Positions 43,418 through 51,267 of a DNA stretch of 64,000 nt are shown here, piece by piece. A program made the position numbers and the translations under genes. Location of the stretch: NCBI GenBank assembly GCA_014584465.1, contig JACTMU010000082.1, positions 1-64,000 on the forward strand, written 5' to 3'. Position 1 is the stretch's first letter. The number at the start of each line of letters is the position of its first letter. The notes beneath the pieces were generated by a model. The model saw nothing but the letters and a program-made list of their open reading frames with translations, was not told the DNA's origin and made no database searches. The stretch comes from Pseudomonadota bacterium. GTDB taxonomy: Bacteria; Bdellovibrionota; Bdellovibrionia; Bdellovibrionales; JACTMU01.

Positions 43418-44635
43418 TTAGCTCCATGGATGAAAAGGGTAGGCTTTGCCGGCTTGAAAGATGGACTGAGTCTCTTCAAGTTCAATAAAGCCATCACTAT
43501 GAGAAAGCGAAGAGTAGTCACCTGAGCCATTTCCCCAAACCGGAGTTGCATGAAGCTGGCCAAGGTGATCTTTGTTGATGCGTACGGGTAAAAAGTAGGT
43601 GAGACTCTTTCCAAAGCCGATCTCCTCAGTCAAAAAGGCCCCCATTGGTTGGTCTGGGGGTCTGCCCATGTACTGGTTGAGGGAGGGCACAACATAGCGG
43701 TGGAACGAGATCAGTGTGGAAACTGGATTTCCGGGAAGACCAAAGACCAACGCCGTATGAACTGCCTCACTGAACTTTCCAAACCACATGGGTTTCCCTG
43801 GACGTTGGCGCACTTTGTGAAATATCTCAGAGACCTGAAGCTCTTTAAGCACTTCTGGTAAAAAGTCGTACTCTCCCATTGAGACGCCCCCAGAGAGGAT
43901 CAGATAATCAAAAGATTTCACGATCGATCCAAGTCCTTCGAAAATCACCTCACGATCATCTCTAAAATGAAACTGTTCAATGTTGTGAAAATGGAGCGTC
44001 TTGAGGCAGGCGAAGATTGCAGGGATATTGGAACGACGAATCTGGTGGACATCAGGAACTTGGTCGATGTCGACCAGTTCATCCCCAGTGCTGACCAACG
44101 CAATTCGCGGTGGCCGGGTCACTTTGAGGAGTCCCTTCCCAATGGAAGCTGCCACGGCGATCTGTGGTGACAAGAGAGTGGTAAAGGGTTTTAGTAAAAG
44201 AGCTCCAGTCTTATGATCACTGCCTTCCTGATGAACATGCATATAGGGTTCAATTTCTTGAGCCAGGCTGTCTGAGACAAACACAACTCCCCCAGAGACC
44301 TCCAAATCCTCAATTCGCAGGACACAGTCCGCTCCGTCGGGAAGCACAGCGCCGGTCATCACTTGAATGGCATTGTGGGGATTTGTGAGTTTCCGTGGGG
44401 GGACCCCAGCTCTCTGTTGCCCCTCAACTGCAAACTTACGCTGCCCCTCAAGAAGAGCGGACCTGGCAAAGGCAAAACCATCCATCGCAACTCGGTGAAA
44501 GGGAGGGATATTACGGTCTGCTCGGAGTTCTTCTCTCAAAACAGACCCGCATGCGTCACTGATCGACATGGAGTGAGTTGTTCCAAGGGGCGTCTGTTTT
44601 GAGATGAGGCTCTGAGCCTCTTCAATTGAGATCAC
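43418..44635 (-). CDS. moeA: Molybdopterin molybdenumtransferase MoeA
   Basis: About 405 residues from GTG 44635 (AAGGA just upstream; a TTG at 44650 has no SD). Typical MoeA blocks: NIPPFHRVAMDGFAF, QVMTGAVLPDGADCVLRIED, STGDELVDI, SGGVSMGEYDFLPEVLKE, RPGKPMWFGKF and FGLPGNPVSTLISFHRYV. It inserts molybdate into adenylylated molybdopterin. It is the first gene of the moeA-moaA-moaC-mobBA-moaD-moaE/moeB operon, downstream of a predicted promoter. MogA/MoaB is not encoded in the window. Confidence 0.95.
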   Translation of the reverse strand: MISIEEAQSLISKQTPLGTTHSMSISDACGSVLREELRADRNIPPFHRVAMDGFAFARSALLEGQRKFAVEGQQRAGVPPRKLTNPHNAIQVMTGAVLPDGADCVLRIEDLEVSGGVVFVSDSLAQEIEPYMHVHQEGSDHKTGALLLKPFTTLLSPQIAVAASIGKGLLKVTRPPRIALVSTGDELVDIDQVPDVHQIRRSNIPAIFACLKTLHFHNIEQFHFRDDREVIFEGLGSIVKSFDYLILSGGVSMGEYDFLPEVLKELQVSEIFHKVRQRPGKPMWFGKFSEAVHTALVFGLPGNPVSTLISFHRYVVPSLNQYMGRPPDQPMGAFLTEEIGFGKSLTYFLPVRINKDHLGQLHATPVWGNGSGDYSSLSHSDGFIELEETQSIFQAGKAYPFHPWS

Positions 44636-44688
44636 TTGATTCCTTTCCAAAGTGGGAGGCTCAGCAGTTTCCTCTCTGAGTCGTATCG

Positions 44689-44726
44689 TCTTGACGTCAT
44701 AGCCTAGGCCTTAGAGTCGTCAAGAT
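44689..44726 (-). promoter_or_regulatory. Predicted moeA promoter within an inverted repeat
   Basis: On the minus strand, -35 TTGACG (44724-44719), a 16-base spacer and -10 TATGAC (44702-44697). The elements are framed by an 8-bp inverted repeat TCTTGACG/CGTCAAGA (44689-44696 and 44719-44726), a plausible dyad operator for a Moco or molybdate-responsive regulator. No Moco riboswitch fold was recognised in the short leader. Confidence 0.5.
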
Positions 44727-44788
44727 GGGGAACCTTTTTCCTGCCCCACAGACCTACATCCAGGTCTATGAGTCATTGCCAACTATTG

Positions 44789-44824
44789 GTGTCTGGCACA
44801 AAACCTGTTTTCGTGCCAGACACT
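44789..44824 (+). repeat. Hairpin repeat, copy 4
   Basis: GTGTCTGGCAC pairs perfectly with GTGCCAGACAC; the inner part is AAAA/TTTT around CCTG. Arms differ from copy 1 by paired changes (GTGGCTGG/CCAGCCAC versus GTGTCTGG/CCAGACAC), which indicates selection on the hairpin. It lies between the moeA promoter and the orphan gene at 44.9 kb. Confidence 0.85.
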
Positions 44825-44890
44825 AAACGGCGCATTTTCAAACGGGAAATGAGCTACTGTCAACCTTAAAACCTGGATCCGAAAGTAGAA

Positions 44891-45715
44891 GTGGAGATAA
44901 AAATCATCAAAGCTGCTGAAAGGTGTATTTCCTGCGCTAATGAAGGTTCTCGAAGCAGGAAGAATTCAAGCGAGGGCCGAAGGGAACCGATATTCAATAG
45001 GATTCTATTGGAGGAGAGATTCATGGGCAATTTCACATGGGAAGATGGGGTCGTGGATCCTACAGAGTACGATCGATTGAATGTGAAAATCCTTTTTGTT
45101 TTGCAGGAACCCTATTTGAGCAATGAAAATCGCGACATTGGCGCAGAGCGATTAAGCATTATCAAAGAGGGGAGAGTGGGAGGAGATTTCGACGAGTTGG
45201 CCTTTTGGCTCCATGGGCTTTACGAAAAGAGCAAGTTTGAGCCCAAATGTTACAAGAAGATCATTGAGTTGCGAAAGGATCTTCATTTGGAAGACGAAAG
45301 AGCCCTGCTGGAATATCGGAGTGAACATCTTAGCAAATGCTCCTTTCTCTACCTCAAGAAAACAACAACTTTGGGCGAGTGCACTAGGGCACCAGATCTG
45401 AAGAGATATTTGGAGGATCGGGACCACCAATCACGAATTCGCAAAGAGATCATCGATTCCAATGCTGCGATCATTGTCTATTGTGGCGCGACTTGGGTCC
45501 ACAACATCCTTTTTTACAAACATAAGTGGCACCCCGACAACGACATCACCGATGACGGCAATTTGTGCAAAATAGTAGGTGCTACAAGGGCCTATGTGGG
45601 CCTTACCTATCCGCAATCAAGCCCTGAATATCCAGTTCGCGCGTGGAAGTACAACTGCCTCCGAGAAGCTTCACTCTTTGCCGTGCGGGCTTTGCGACTG
45701 GCTCAAGCCGCCTAG
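44891..45715 (+). CDS. Orphan protein, possible uracil-DNA-glycosylase-like fold
   Basis: 274 residues from GTG 44891; an ATG at 45023 has a better SD (GGAGGAG), giving 230 residues. The N-terminus has CISC, then WEDGVVDPTEYDRLNVKILF, running into FVLQEPYLS. The centre has CSFLYLKKTTT and an Arg/Asp-rich helix (LEDRDHQSRIRKEIIDSN) before the strand AAIIVYCGATWV. The order strand-EP, LKKT, helix, strand-CG resembles UDG-superfamily-like proteins, but no catalytic motif is certain. The gene is isolated and bracketed by hairpin repeat copies 4 and 5, which suggests accessory status. Function unknown. Confidence 0.6.
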   Translation: MEIKIIKAAERCISCANEGSRSRKNSSEGRREPIFNRILLEERFMGNFTWEDGVVDPTEYDRLNVKILFVLQEPYLSNENRDIGAERLSIIKEGRVGGDFDELAFWLHGLYEKSKFEPKCYKKIIELRKDLHLEDERALLEYRSEHLSKCSFLYLKKTTTLGECTRAPDLKRYLEDRDHQSRIRKEIIDSNAAIIVYCGATWVHNILFYKHKWHPDNDITDDGNLCKIVGATRAYVGLTYPQSSPEYPVRAWKYNCLREASLFAVRALRLAQAA

Positions 45716-45738
45716 ATCATTTTATCTTACTGCTAAAT

Positions 45739-45777
45739 AGTGCCTGGCGCGAAACCTGCTGCTGTTCTGTTTCGCCA
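45739..45777 (+). repeat. Truncated hairpin repeat, copy 5
   Basis: AGTGCCTGGCGCGAAACCTGC is intact, then an altered loop (TGCTGTTCTG) and a shortened right arm TTTCGCC. The right outer arm is missing. It lies 20 bases after the orphan gene stop. Confidence 0.7.
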
Positions 45778-45819
45778 ATAATGTAACATAATATATATTA
45801 TCAGAATATAGCCGAAAGC

Positions 45820-45859
45820 AAAAAAAAAGAGCTAACCTTCAAAGATCCGGTTAGCTCTT
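45820..45859 (-). terminator. Rho-independent terminator
   Basis: An 11-bp perfect stem (AAGAGCTAACC at 45827-45837 with GGTTAGCTCTT at 45849-45859) is followed on the minus strand by nine T residues. This is the strongest intrinsic terminator in the window. It serves the predicted sRNA and any read-through from the PilZ gene. Confidence 0.9.
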
Positions 45860-45993
45860 CCGCCCAAACAATGACCCGTCCCCTTAGCAGCAGGTCCCTC
45901 CATAATCGTAAACAGATGAAGATAACAAATTTAGTCGATGACCTCTCCTAAATGCCTCTCAACTCTCAATTTCAACTTTTCATGCCGTTTACC
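45820..45993 (-). ncRNA. Predicted orphan small RNA, about 170 nt
   Basis: A near-consensus promoter (46028-46000) points into a region with no credible reading frame, ending at a strong intrinsic terminator (45859-45820). Segments of the predicted RNA can pair, for example GUAAAC near the 5' end with GUUUAC about 90 nt on. It also has G-rich single-strand candidates (GGAGGGACC, AAGGGGACGGG). It begins about 75 bases after the PilZ gene stop. It is not recognisable as 6S, tmRNA, SRP RNA or a c-di-GMP riboswitch. The 5' end is estimated from the -10 position. Confidence 0.55.
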
Positions 45994-45999
45994 TACCAC

Positions 46000-46028
46000 T
46001 TTATAGCGCAATGTGTCTATTTGTTCAA
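46000..46028 (-). promoter_or_regulatory. Strong predicted sigma-70 promoter of the sRNA
   Basis: On the minus strand, -35 TTGAAC (46028-46023), exactly 17 bases, -10 TATAAA (46005-46000). Matches are 5/6 and 5/6. It lies downstream of the PilZ gene and drives only the non-coding stretch to the terminator. Confidence 0.65.
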
Positions 46029-46067
46029 CATATCATTCATTGCTTGGAAAATTTTTCAAATCTGAGA

Positions 46068-47336
46068 TCAGGAGACCGCCTGAAGATAGGTCAAGTTCTC
46101 CTGATAGACGTAGAACTCAATCACGGCTGCCTGATGAGCCGTTGCCGATTGAAGGTAGATCCCAACGAGATATTTCCCCTGCTCATTTGGATACGCGGAT
46201 ATGTGACGTACCTCACAGCTCTTGATCGCCACAGCATGATCTGGAATGGTGAAAGAAAGATTTTGGACTATCTCCCCAACTGCAAAACACCCTAGATCCG
46301 CCTGATCCACTAAAAGTGCCAGTCCGCGGCTGCTCAAATTGTCAATTCGATAGGATTTACTCTCTGCTCCTGAAGCTCCCTCGATGACAGCATAGAGCTC
46401 CTTTTCTGGATAGACCTCCAAACGAAGCTGAGCACGCCTTTGAACCTCATAGACCTCCTCCGGAAAGAGCATTTGAACCATCCGCTCGGAAGACGATGCT
46501 GCGAAGTAGGTTGTGAAAAAGAAACGAGCTCTCCTCGTCGTCATAGAAAAGTAGATCACTTCGTCCGAAGTAAACCATCTCTTAAGGTCAAGACCAAGGG
46601 TTTCAGTGGTCTCATAAGGGGCAATGACAAAGACCTGATTGACATCATCGACCAGGGTGATCAGGACTTCATACTTCTTCGCGCAACTCTGGATCCAAAG
46701 CGAGACCTTGATCTCGTACTTCTTGCACTCTCTGAGGCACGAAAGAATTCGCAGAGGATTTGAGAGTGGATGAAACACGCCCAATGATGCTGCCCCACTT
46801 TTATTTTTTCGGTCAACCTCTTCAGGTGATTCAAGAGGTGGCTTTTTCTTCTCAGTCTTTTGGGAAGAAGGTTCGATGATCTCCTTCGGAGCTGAACCTC
46901 CCTTCCAGAGCGAGTCTGGTTCAAAACACAAGACAGCCGTGATCACCTTATCAAAGAGGTCAAAGGCTTCCACAGATGCATCCACGATCTGAAGAAACCC
47001 AAACTTCCGAAGTTTCGATCCCATGAGCGGAGTGATGAGACCTGTGACGAGAAGAAGCCTCTTCTTGCGAGGTTCAATCTTGGGACCAAACTTATGAATG
47101 AGGTCGAGGTAAAAGATGGCATCTTCTCGATTGGGTGCATGACAAACAAAGACGCCGTGCCCGGGTCCTTTAAGTTTCTCTTTAACCTCTTCATGAGACT
47201 GCAAAGAGATGACTTCAATTGTGGGTTCACGTTCAAGTTTCTTGATCAGTCCACCCATCGCCAAAAAATAGTTGCCGCATGTATAAACTGGAATCTTTTC
47301 CTCAAAACAATTCTTGCGCGAGTTTTTCTGACTCAT
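46068..47336 (-). CDS. PilZ-domain protein with receiver-like N-terminus
   Basis: 422 residues. The C-terminal PilZ domain (about 300-410) has the c-di-GMP-binding RxxxR-type VQRRAQLRLEV and DNLSSRGLAL (D/NxSxxG). A YcgR-like beta domain precedes it (VDDVNQVFVIAPYETTETLG). Residues 10-130 look like a receiver-fold domain (VISLQSHEEVKEKL, RLLLVTGLI) without the usual phosphoacceptor Asp pattern, so probably a pseudo-receiver. A charged Lys/Pro/Glu linker joins the halves. It is probably a cytosolic c-di-GMP effector for motility or surface behaviour (inference). It is transcribed alone. Confidence 0.85.
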   Translation of the reverse strand: MSQKNSRKNCFEEKIPVYTCGNYFLAMGGLIKKLEREPTIEVISLQSHEEVKEKLKGPGHGVFVCHAPNREDAIFYLDLIHKFGPKIEPRKKRLLLVTGLITPLMGSKLRKFGFLQIVDASVEAFDLFDKVITAVLCFEPDSLWKGGSAPKEIIEPSSQKTEKKKPPLESPEEVDRKNKSGAASLGVFHPLSNPLRILSCLRECKKYEIKVSLWIQSCAKKYEVLITLVDDVNQVFVIAPYETTETLGLDLKRWFTSDEVIYFSMTTRRARFFFTTYFAASSSERMVQMLFPEEVYEVQRRAQLRLEVYPEKELYAVIEGASGAESKSYRIDNLSSRGLALLVDQADLGCFAVGEIVQNLSFTIPDHAVAIKSCEVRHISAYPNEQGKYLVGIYLQSATAHQAAVIEFYVYQENLTYLQAVS

Positions 47337-47612
47337 GCCCTACTTATCGGAGGCTCATTTAAAAACTAAACTTCTGTTGAGGATCAGGTTCGCAAGAAAT
47401 TGTCCAACTCATTTACGAAACCTCATTGTAACCCAGATCCGGTCTATCACAAGTTCATCAATTTTTGAGAACTCCATTAAAGTTAATTTTCACAATCACA
47501 ATTTGTAAAGTTTTCAAGACCTTTGTCCGATCACTCCTGTATCAAAGGCCTGTCGTGCTGAAGATCAAAAATCTCCAAATCTACGGATTTGGACTAGAAG
47601 AGGAGAGATACT

Positions 47613-49700
47613 ATGAATCGCACAAAATTGATCGCACTCATCACGGCTCCACTTGTTTTCATTTTACTTACAGGTTGCAACCCCGTCGCGTTTGAACTCA
47701 ATGCCGAAGGCCAGAAGGCACGAGGACTTCCATCGATCCTCATCAATGAAGGCGCCGAGTTCACGAATTTGCAAGAAGTTCAACTTGCACTTCATAAAAA
47801 GAGCGCAAAGTGGATGTATGTCACCAATAATTCCGATTGTGCATCCGGTGGAGAATGGGAACCTTACAAGACAGCGCGAACCTGGAGCCTCAAGAGTGAA
47901 CAACTTAATGGTCCGGCCGATGTTTTTGTAATTTATCAAGATGAGTTTGGAGAACAAACAACCTGCGTCAGCGACACCATAGTTCACGACGATGTTCCTC
48001 CATCGGTGGAGTTCACTCGATTGCCCAAGGCTCTGGGGAATCAAAGTGATGTTCACATTGAATTTCAGGGTGACGACCAGGGATCTGGGGTTGACCACTT
48101 CGAGTGTCTCACGGGAGAAACAGCTGATTATGAAGAGTGTCCAACTCCGTTTTTCTCAACGTTTGAAGAAGGTCCGCAGCGCTTCGACCTTCGTGCCGTC
48201 GATCGAGCTGGCAATCGGTCGGAAACCATCACCTACAACTGGGTGATTGACCTGACTCGCCCTACGATCTCCTTTACTCTTGTGCCACAACCCTGGATCA
48301 ACACTCAAGAGTCCAACTTTGAGTTTGTCGCGGAGGATGAAAATGGGATCACGGGATACAGATGCAAAGAGCCAGGCGCCTCTGACTTTTCATCGTGTAC
48401 AAACAAGCTGACACTCAGAGCCAACATGGAGGCAAGTTCGACCCTCGAGGTGATCGCCACCGATGGTGCTGGCAATGAATCCCTTCCTCTATCACACACC
48501 TGGCAAGTGGATGTGACTGGTCCAGTCATTACGTTTTCATCAATTCCCGTCAACATGAAGACCCACTCTAAAGCCACTCTAGCCTATCAAGTAGAGGACC
48601 TGCAGTCGGGACTTAGCCGAGTCGAGTGCCAGTGGAATGATGCTTTTCTACCTTGTGACTTCAGTGATACCAAACTTCTAGAGAACTTACTTAAAGGTGA
48701 CTATGAATTTTCAATTCGAGCCTGGGATCAGTTGGGAAATGAGAGTCAAGAGCGTGTTCAATGGTCGGTCATTCCCGCTTACAATGACCAACACAAGCAG
48801 GTCCATGTGGATGCTCCCCCAGCGATCGACCTCCTGATCGTGGTGGACAACTCTCTCTCTATGTCTGAAGAGCAACAAGAAATGGGGCGTCGATTTAACG
48901 CTTTCATCGATGAACTCGACGGTCTCGACTGGCAATTGGGGATCACCACCACAGACCCTGGCAATGCAACCGAAGGCAAACCCACTCTTGCAGGAAGCAA
49001 TGGAACTCTGCTGAATTTCATGGAATTGGACCAATCTCGCGGTTCTTATGAGGATCTCTACGTCCTAGACTCACAAATGGAACCCTCCACAGCGACCACG
49101 CTTTTTCAAAGAACGATTCATCGGTCTGAAACGGGTTCCAATTGTGAACAAGGGCTCTTTGCATCACAAAGAGCCGTCGAACGCATTCGATCCAACCGGG
49201 AGAATCGAGACCTCTTTCGTGATCAATCCCACCTTGCGGTCATCGTTCTCTCTGATGAAGATGAATGCAGAAGAAGTAAGGTAACACCTCAAAGTTGGAT
49301 TCAAACCCAACGTCAAACCTGGGGAATGGAAAAGACCATTGGCTTTCATTCCATCATCACTCAGCCAGGAGATCGAGATTGCGCAGAGCGTACGGACCAC
49401 AGCGAAGGCCACACCTATTCCGAACTTTCTCGAAGAACCGATGGAATCATAGGCAACATATGCAGCGACAACTACACCGACCAACTCAAAACCATTGGTG
49501 GGAAGATTCGAGATCGCTTGACCAAAGTCGAACTTGCCTGCCCGCCCATTGACATAGATTACGACGGGAAGGTTGATGTCTTAATTGAATCGCAACCCAA
49601 ACCAGACAGAGAAGTTGAGTTCACGGTGGCAGGTTCGACTTTGCTGTTGACTCGACCCTTGCCCCAAGGATCACACCAAATTGAATATCACTGCTTTTGA
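47613..49700 (+). CDS. Large lipoprotein with Ig-like repeats and a vWA domain
   Basis: 695 residues; GGAGAG precedes the ATG. Signal peptide and lipobox LTGCNP. Three Ig-like repeats follow (about 125-395), each with the pattern VDHFECL or TGYRCKEPG or LSRVECQWN and the ending RAVDRAGNRSETITYNWVID-type strand, as in bacterial Big_9-like domains. A von Willebrand A domain starts near 405 with MIDAS DNSLSMS (DxSxS) and continues to about 640 with VIVLSDEDEC. It is likely an outer-membrane-anchored, metal-dependent binding protein. It heads a plus-strand gene string. Confidence 0.85.
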   Translation: MNRTKLIALITAPLVFILLTGCNPVAFELNAEGQKARGLPSILINEGAEFTNLQEVQLALHKKSAKWMYVTNNSDCASGGEWEPYKTARTWSLKSEQLNGPADVFVIYQDEFGEQTTCVSDTIVHDDVPPSVEFTRLPKALGNQSDVHIEFQGDDQGSGVDHFECLTGETADYEECPTPFFSTFEEGPQRFDLRAVDRAGNRSETITYNWVIDLTRPTISFTLVPQPWINTQESNFEFVAEDENGITGYRCKEPGASDFSSCTNKLTLRANMEASSTLEVIATDGAGNESLPLSHTWQVDVTGPVITFSSIPVNMKTHSKATLAYQVEDLQSGLSRVECQWNDAFLPCDFSDTKLLENLLKGDYEFSIRAWDQLGNESQERVQWSVIPAYNDQHKQVHVDAPPAIDLLIVVDNSLSMSEEQQEMGRRFNAFIDELDGLDWQLGITTTDPGNATEGKPTLAGSNGTLLNFMELDQSRGSYEDLYVLDSQMEPSTATTLFQRTIHRSETGSNCEQGLFASQRAVERIRSNRENRDLFRDQSHLAVIVLSDEDECRRSKVTPQSWIQTQRQTWGMEKTIGFHSIITQPGDRDCAERTDHSEGHTYSELSRRTDGIIGNICSDNYTDQLKTIGGKIRDRLTKVELACPPIDIDYDGKVDVLIESQPKPDREVEFTVAGSTLLLTRPLPQGSHQIEYHCF

Positions 49701-49756
49701 CCCGGTTACTGATTATAGTAATTCTCTTCTTAATTGGAACTCGTTATGATCAAAAT

Positions 49757-50737
49757 ATGTTTCGATTGAGAGTATGGGGAGTTCGAGGTGCAGTACCAAG
49801 CCCTCTGACACCCTTGGTATTGCAAGAACGCATTTTCGCAAGGTTCAATGAGTTCTTTGAGATGGGATTCATCTCAGCATCTCATGTGAAGGAGTTTGTC
49901 ACGGCACTCCCCGACTACAAACTCTCGGGATTTGGTGGAAATACCTCTTGCTACGAAGTCTACACCAAGGAATCAAGGATCATCATCGATGCCGGGACTG
50001 GCCTTCGTGAACTTGGCCTCGGCATCAACCATGATCGTAGCCCAAAGAGGAAACGCGAATGCCACATTTTTTTGACCCATTTCCACTGGGATCACATAAT
50101 GGGAATTCCTTTTTTTGCTCCCATACTTAATCAGGAGTTTCAAATTCATTTTTATGCTGTTCAACCTGAGCTGGAACAAGTTGTTCGCTCTCTTTTTCGA
50201 AGACCTCTCTTTGCAATCCCATTTGAAGAACTTCCCAGTCAGATCTCATTTCATGTTCTTAGGCCCCGAGAGAAATTCCTCCTCGGAGATTTTGAGATTA
50301 CTCCGTACATGCTTGATCACACCGATCCATGTTGGGGATTTCGCGTCGAATATCAAGGGCGCGTTTACTCTCACTGCGTCGATACGGAATGCTTTCGTGT
50401 GAGCCGCAAGGACTTGGGCGAAGATCTCGCTCTCTACAGCAACGTGGATCTGATGGTCTTCGACAGCCAGTACTCAATTGGCCACCTTCTTCAGAAGAGC
50501 CCTTCGGGCCATTCATCGGCAACCATAGGCTTGGATCTTGCCATCCGAGAGGGTATCAAGAGAGTCCTCTTCACCCATTACAACCCTAATGACTCCGATT
50601 TTCAAATTCACCGCTACAGGGAACAGACAAGGGAGTACTATGAGGCGGCAATCAATCGACTGAGTGAAACTGGTCGGCGTGTCCACCAGGTTATGTGGGA
50701 TTTCGCAAGAGAAGGAACTGATATCGAAATTGGATAG
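49757..50737 (+). CDS. Metallo-beta-lactamase-fold hydrolase
   Basis: 326 residues from ATG 49757, which matches the usual family start (MFRLRVWGVRGAVPSP). A TTG at 49697 overlapping the upstream stop would add a hydrophobic 20-residue stretch and has no SD. Metal ligands: THFHWDHIMG (HxHxDH), the later His in MLDHTDPCWGF, Asp in FDSQYS and His in LFTHYNPNDSD. The order fits cyclic-phosphodiesterase or RNase-Z-like MBL proteins. Substrate unknown; a nucleotide second messenger is a reasonable guess given the signalling neighbours. Confidence 0.85.
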   Translation: MFRLRVWGVRGAVPSPLTPLVLQERIFARFNEFFEMGFISASHVKEFVTALPDYKLSGFGGNTSCYEVYTKESRIIIDAGTGLRELGLGINHDRSPKRKRECHIFLTHFHWDHIMGIPFFAPILNQEFQIHFYAVQPELEQVVRSLFRRPLFAIPFEELPSQISFHVLRPREKFLLGDFEITPYMLDHTDPCWGFRVEYQGRVYSHCVDTECFRVSRKDLGEDLALYSNVDLMVFDSQYSIGHLLQKSPSGHSSATIGLDLAIREGIKRVLFTHYNPNDSDFQIHRYREQTREYYEAAINRLSETGRRVHQVMWDFAREGTDIEIG

Positions 50738-50748
50738 GAGTAGATGAG

Positions 50749-51246
50749 ATGTCCATCACCACAAAAGAGTTTAGATACGAAAATTTGCAAGAAGATGAGA
50801 CTGTGATTCTCAAAGTGCATGGGTTCATCGATGAAAACGCTGAATTTCCAGAGATCTCAACGCTTAAGGCAGGTCATCTGGTCTTGGATCTCGAGGATGT
50901 GCAGTTGATCAACTCCATTGGAATTCGAAAGTGGGTCCTCTGGCTTCAGAACTCTACGATTCCCGTAACTTTACGGCGATGTGCTCCTCCGATCATTGAA
51001 CAGGTCAACATTCTCTTAGGATTTATTCCTGAGGGGGCCGTTGTAGAGTCATTTTTTATTCCCTTTTTTTGCGAAAAATGCAATAAGAACGTCAATGTGC
51101 TGGTGACTGAAGGAGCGGATTACACCCTCCCTGGAGCACACAGAGGGAAGATCGAAGCACCAAGTTCACAGAAGTGTAAGGTCTGCAGTTCTCCCCTTGA
51201 GATGGATGTGTTGCCACAAAAGTACTTCAAATTCTTAAAACTTTAG
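50749..51246 (+). CDS. STAS-like domain plus zinc-ribbon protein
   Basis: 165 residues; GGAG about 14 bases upstream with a second GATGAG nearer. The N-terminal ~100 residues resemble a STAS/anti-anti-sigma fold: ILKVHGFIDENAEF, then LVLDLEDVQLINSIGIRKWV (the strand-loop-helix where a phosphorylatable Ser is usual). The C-terminus has two CxxC pairs (CEKCNKN and CKVCSSP) forming a zinc ribbon. This combination is not a standard anti-anti-sigma factor. It lies 12 bases after the MBL gene and 22 before the response regulator. Confidence 0.72.
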   Translation: MSITTKEFRYENLQEDETVILKVHGFIDENAEFPEISTLKAGHLVLDLEDVQLINSIGIRKWVLWLQNSTIPVTLRRCAPPIIEQVNILLGFIPEGAVVESFFIPFFCEKCNKNVNVLVTEGADYTLPGAHRGKIEAPSSQKCKVCSSPLEMDVLPQKYFKFLKL

Positions 51247-51267
51247 TCCAGATTGTAAGAGGACGAC

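Noticed and set aside
44641-44790. Moco riboswitch upstream of moeA
   Set aside because: The predicted promoter leaves a leader of only about 50 bases, too short for the known riboswitch, and its conserved core was not found.
45838-45911. 23-codon peptide on the minus strand inside the predicted sRNA
   Set aside because: No SD precedes its ATG and its end falls inside the terminator stem, so a non-coding RNA is the simpler reading.
49697-49756. TTG start adding a hydrophobic 20-residue segment to the MBL protein
   Set aside because: No SD is present and family members start at the residue corresponding to ATG 49757; kept only as an alternative.
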